Of a stretch of DNA of 7,232 bases, positions 6,699 through 7,232 are shown in pieces; the first letter of the stretch is position 1; each line of letters begins with the position of its first letter. Both the position numbers and the translations under genes were made by a program. This DNA is from Paludibacteraceae bacterium. Lineage in GTDB: Bacteria; Bacteroidota; Bacteroidia; Bacteroidales; Paludibacteraceae. The notes under the pieces are model-generated. The model was not told the DNA's origin. It ran no database searches and was given only the letters and a program-made list of their open reading frames with translations. The DNA lies in contig JAGPGR010000090.1 in the NCBI GenBank assembly GCA_018055865.1, forward strand, positions 1 through 7,232, written 5' to 3'.

Positions 6699-7232
6699 CT
6701 CGTCCTCCTTTTCTTCTATATCATTATTTTTTCTTGCCATCTCTATGCTAAATAGGGCTTCCGCCTGTTCAGCTTTCTTAGCAAATGCCACCATTTCAGC
6801 CTGTGCTAATTCACAAGCTGGTGTATAGTCGTCACCGAGCAAGGTCACGCCTTTGTACCGAAACGCTAGGATTCGAGCATTGTTTTCATCATCAACTGCC
6901 ACATCGGTCAAATAGATTTCCATCGAAACCGTCTTAATCGGGGCATCACCGTTTTCAGATTTTTCTACAAAAAGCTCAAAAACCTCTGGAACATATTCTT
7001 TCCAAAGGATTGCGTATACAATAAGACTGAGTGCGCCGGATTCTTCTTCAATAATTTCAGGTTCTTGATTGTCAATCACATAGCCGATAGGGATTTCATC
7101 TTCTTCGTGTCCCTTGACATCTCGTGTCCATCGGTCGTATTTTGCAACAATCGGTTTGCCTAAAATTGATGAAGCAGAATTTCGGAGTGCTTCGTCTTCA
7201 ATATAAAGATCGTGAGCGTTTTCTCTCGACGA
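6114..7232 (-). CDS. Prohead (head maturation) protease with C-terminal scaffold domain, 5' end outside the window
   Basis: The frame stays open from the right edge through 7080 into the segment that a GTG at 7079 could start, giving 372 residues in the window; the true start lies beyond it. Numbered from the edge, the first ~150 residues match a phage prohead protease: SASSILGKPIVAKYDRW (19-35), GHEEDEIPIGYV (41-52) and KTVSMEI (101-107). His42 and Ser103 are the likely catalytic pair, as in the S78-type serine protease fold. Residues ~170-245 are acidic, Pro/Ala/Glu-rich and probably disordered. Residues ~248-290 form a coiled coil (FEDLEKEFAELKCAKEALEV) and a helical C-terminus follows, the layout of an internal scaffold. 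The protease would cleave the scaffold and itself once the shell is built. The next gene starts 21 bases after the stop. An internal start may yield free scaffold. Confidence is high for the protease part and good for the scaffold part. Confidence 0.82.
   Translation of the reverse strand, partial: SSRENAHDLYIEDEALRNSASSILGKPIVAKYDRWTRDVKGHEEDEIPIGYVIDNQEPEIIEEESGALSLIVYAILWKEYVPEVFELFVEKSENGDAPIKTVSMEIYLTDVAVDDENNARILAFRYKGVTLLGDDYTPACELAQAEMVAFAKKAEQAEALFSIEMARKNNDIEEKEDEMKSKEKEIFEAPVEAEKEAEMAIPEDGVAMEAPPAGGETKEEETAEEAKEDPKDEADMGCKQDMAVEEPVDYQKKFEDLEKEFAELKCAKEALEVKCSEFESKFAEAAESEKTFAIEQVLMKFEAKLTKEQVADFKERAKTVKPEDTNAFCNEIKAFVADIIVETTEAEFTENKMGILTEQEITNKKSGYELTW
6699..6712 (-). promoter_or_regulatory. 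Strong internal ribosome binding site within the protease gene
   Basis: Read on the minus strand, AAAAGGAGG (6712-6704) is followed by ACGAG and then ATG at 6698. This 7-base match to the anti-Shine-Dalgarno (AAGGAGG) is the best in the window, better than those ahead of the capsid or decoration genes, and it precedes an in-frame ATG that separates the protease from the scaffold part. Confidence 0.55.

Noticed and set aside
6148..6828. Open plus-strand frames of 80-111 residues opposite the protease-scaffold gene
   Set aside because: They are rich in Ser, Phe and Ala, which is the antisense shadow of Glu/Lys/Ala-rich scaffold codons. They have no convincing ribosome binding site, and the minus-strand gene explains the region.
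7077..7079. GTG at 7079 as the start of a 321-residue protein
   Set aside because: The frame continues upstream with protease motifs to the window edge, so this GTG is an internal valine codon.
1..7232. Defence system, CRISPR array, retron, tRNA or mobile element hidden in the window
   Set aside because: The coding is nearly continuous on the minus strand with gaps of at most about 70 bases. I saw no direct repeats, transposase motifs or reverse transcriptase motifs by eye.

Overview
The window is a block of the virion structural (head and neck) module of a tailed double-stranded DNA phage or prophage. All convincing genes lie on the minus strand, so the biological order runs from the right edge to the left. 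Composition is AT-rich. The strong Shine-Dalgarno sites of the AAGGAGAAA type, short gaps and stop/start overlaps suggest a low-GC Bacillota (Firmicutes, perhaps clostridial) host. That host call is inference: no host gene, integrase, lysis gene or tRNA is present to confirm it or to separate a virus from a prophage.

Region by region, in transcription order. Positions 7232-6114 hold the main part of a head maturation protease whose C-terminal half looks like a capsid scaffold; its true start lies outside the window. A strong internal ribosome binding site followed by an in-frame ATG at 6698 could yield a free scaffold protein. At 6092-5541 lies a small beta-rich protein in the usual place of a capsid decoration protein. 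At 5517-4450 lies the HK97-type major capsid protein. A 7-bp GC-rich hairpin (4421-4439) follows it and could act as a partial terminator. From 4381 to 380 come six connector/neck genes: a conserved 211-residue protein, a helical 146-residue putative adaptor, a 104-residue unknown, a 425-residue putative stopper with C-terminal Ig-like domains, a 178-residue putative tail-completion protein, and a 272-residue unknown. At 355-1 begins a structural protein, possibly the tail tube, cut by the left edge.

How they may work together: scaffold and capsid protein assemble the prohead, the protease removes the scaffold, the decoration protein coats the shell, and the adaptor, stopper and completion proteins close the portal vertex and join it to the tail. 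Likely abundant products (decoration, capsid, tail protein) have canonical Shine-Dalgarno sites and small gaps. Most neck genes overlap or nearly touch and have weaker sites, which suggests copy number is set partly by translation. There is no non-coding stretch over 300 bases and no sign of CRISPR, insertion sequences or RNA genes. No wholly new system is evident; the best leads are the embedded scaffold start, the Ig-decorated neck protein and the post-capsid hairpin.
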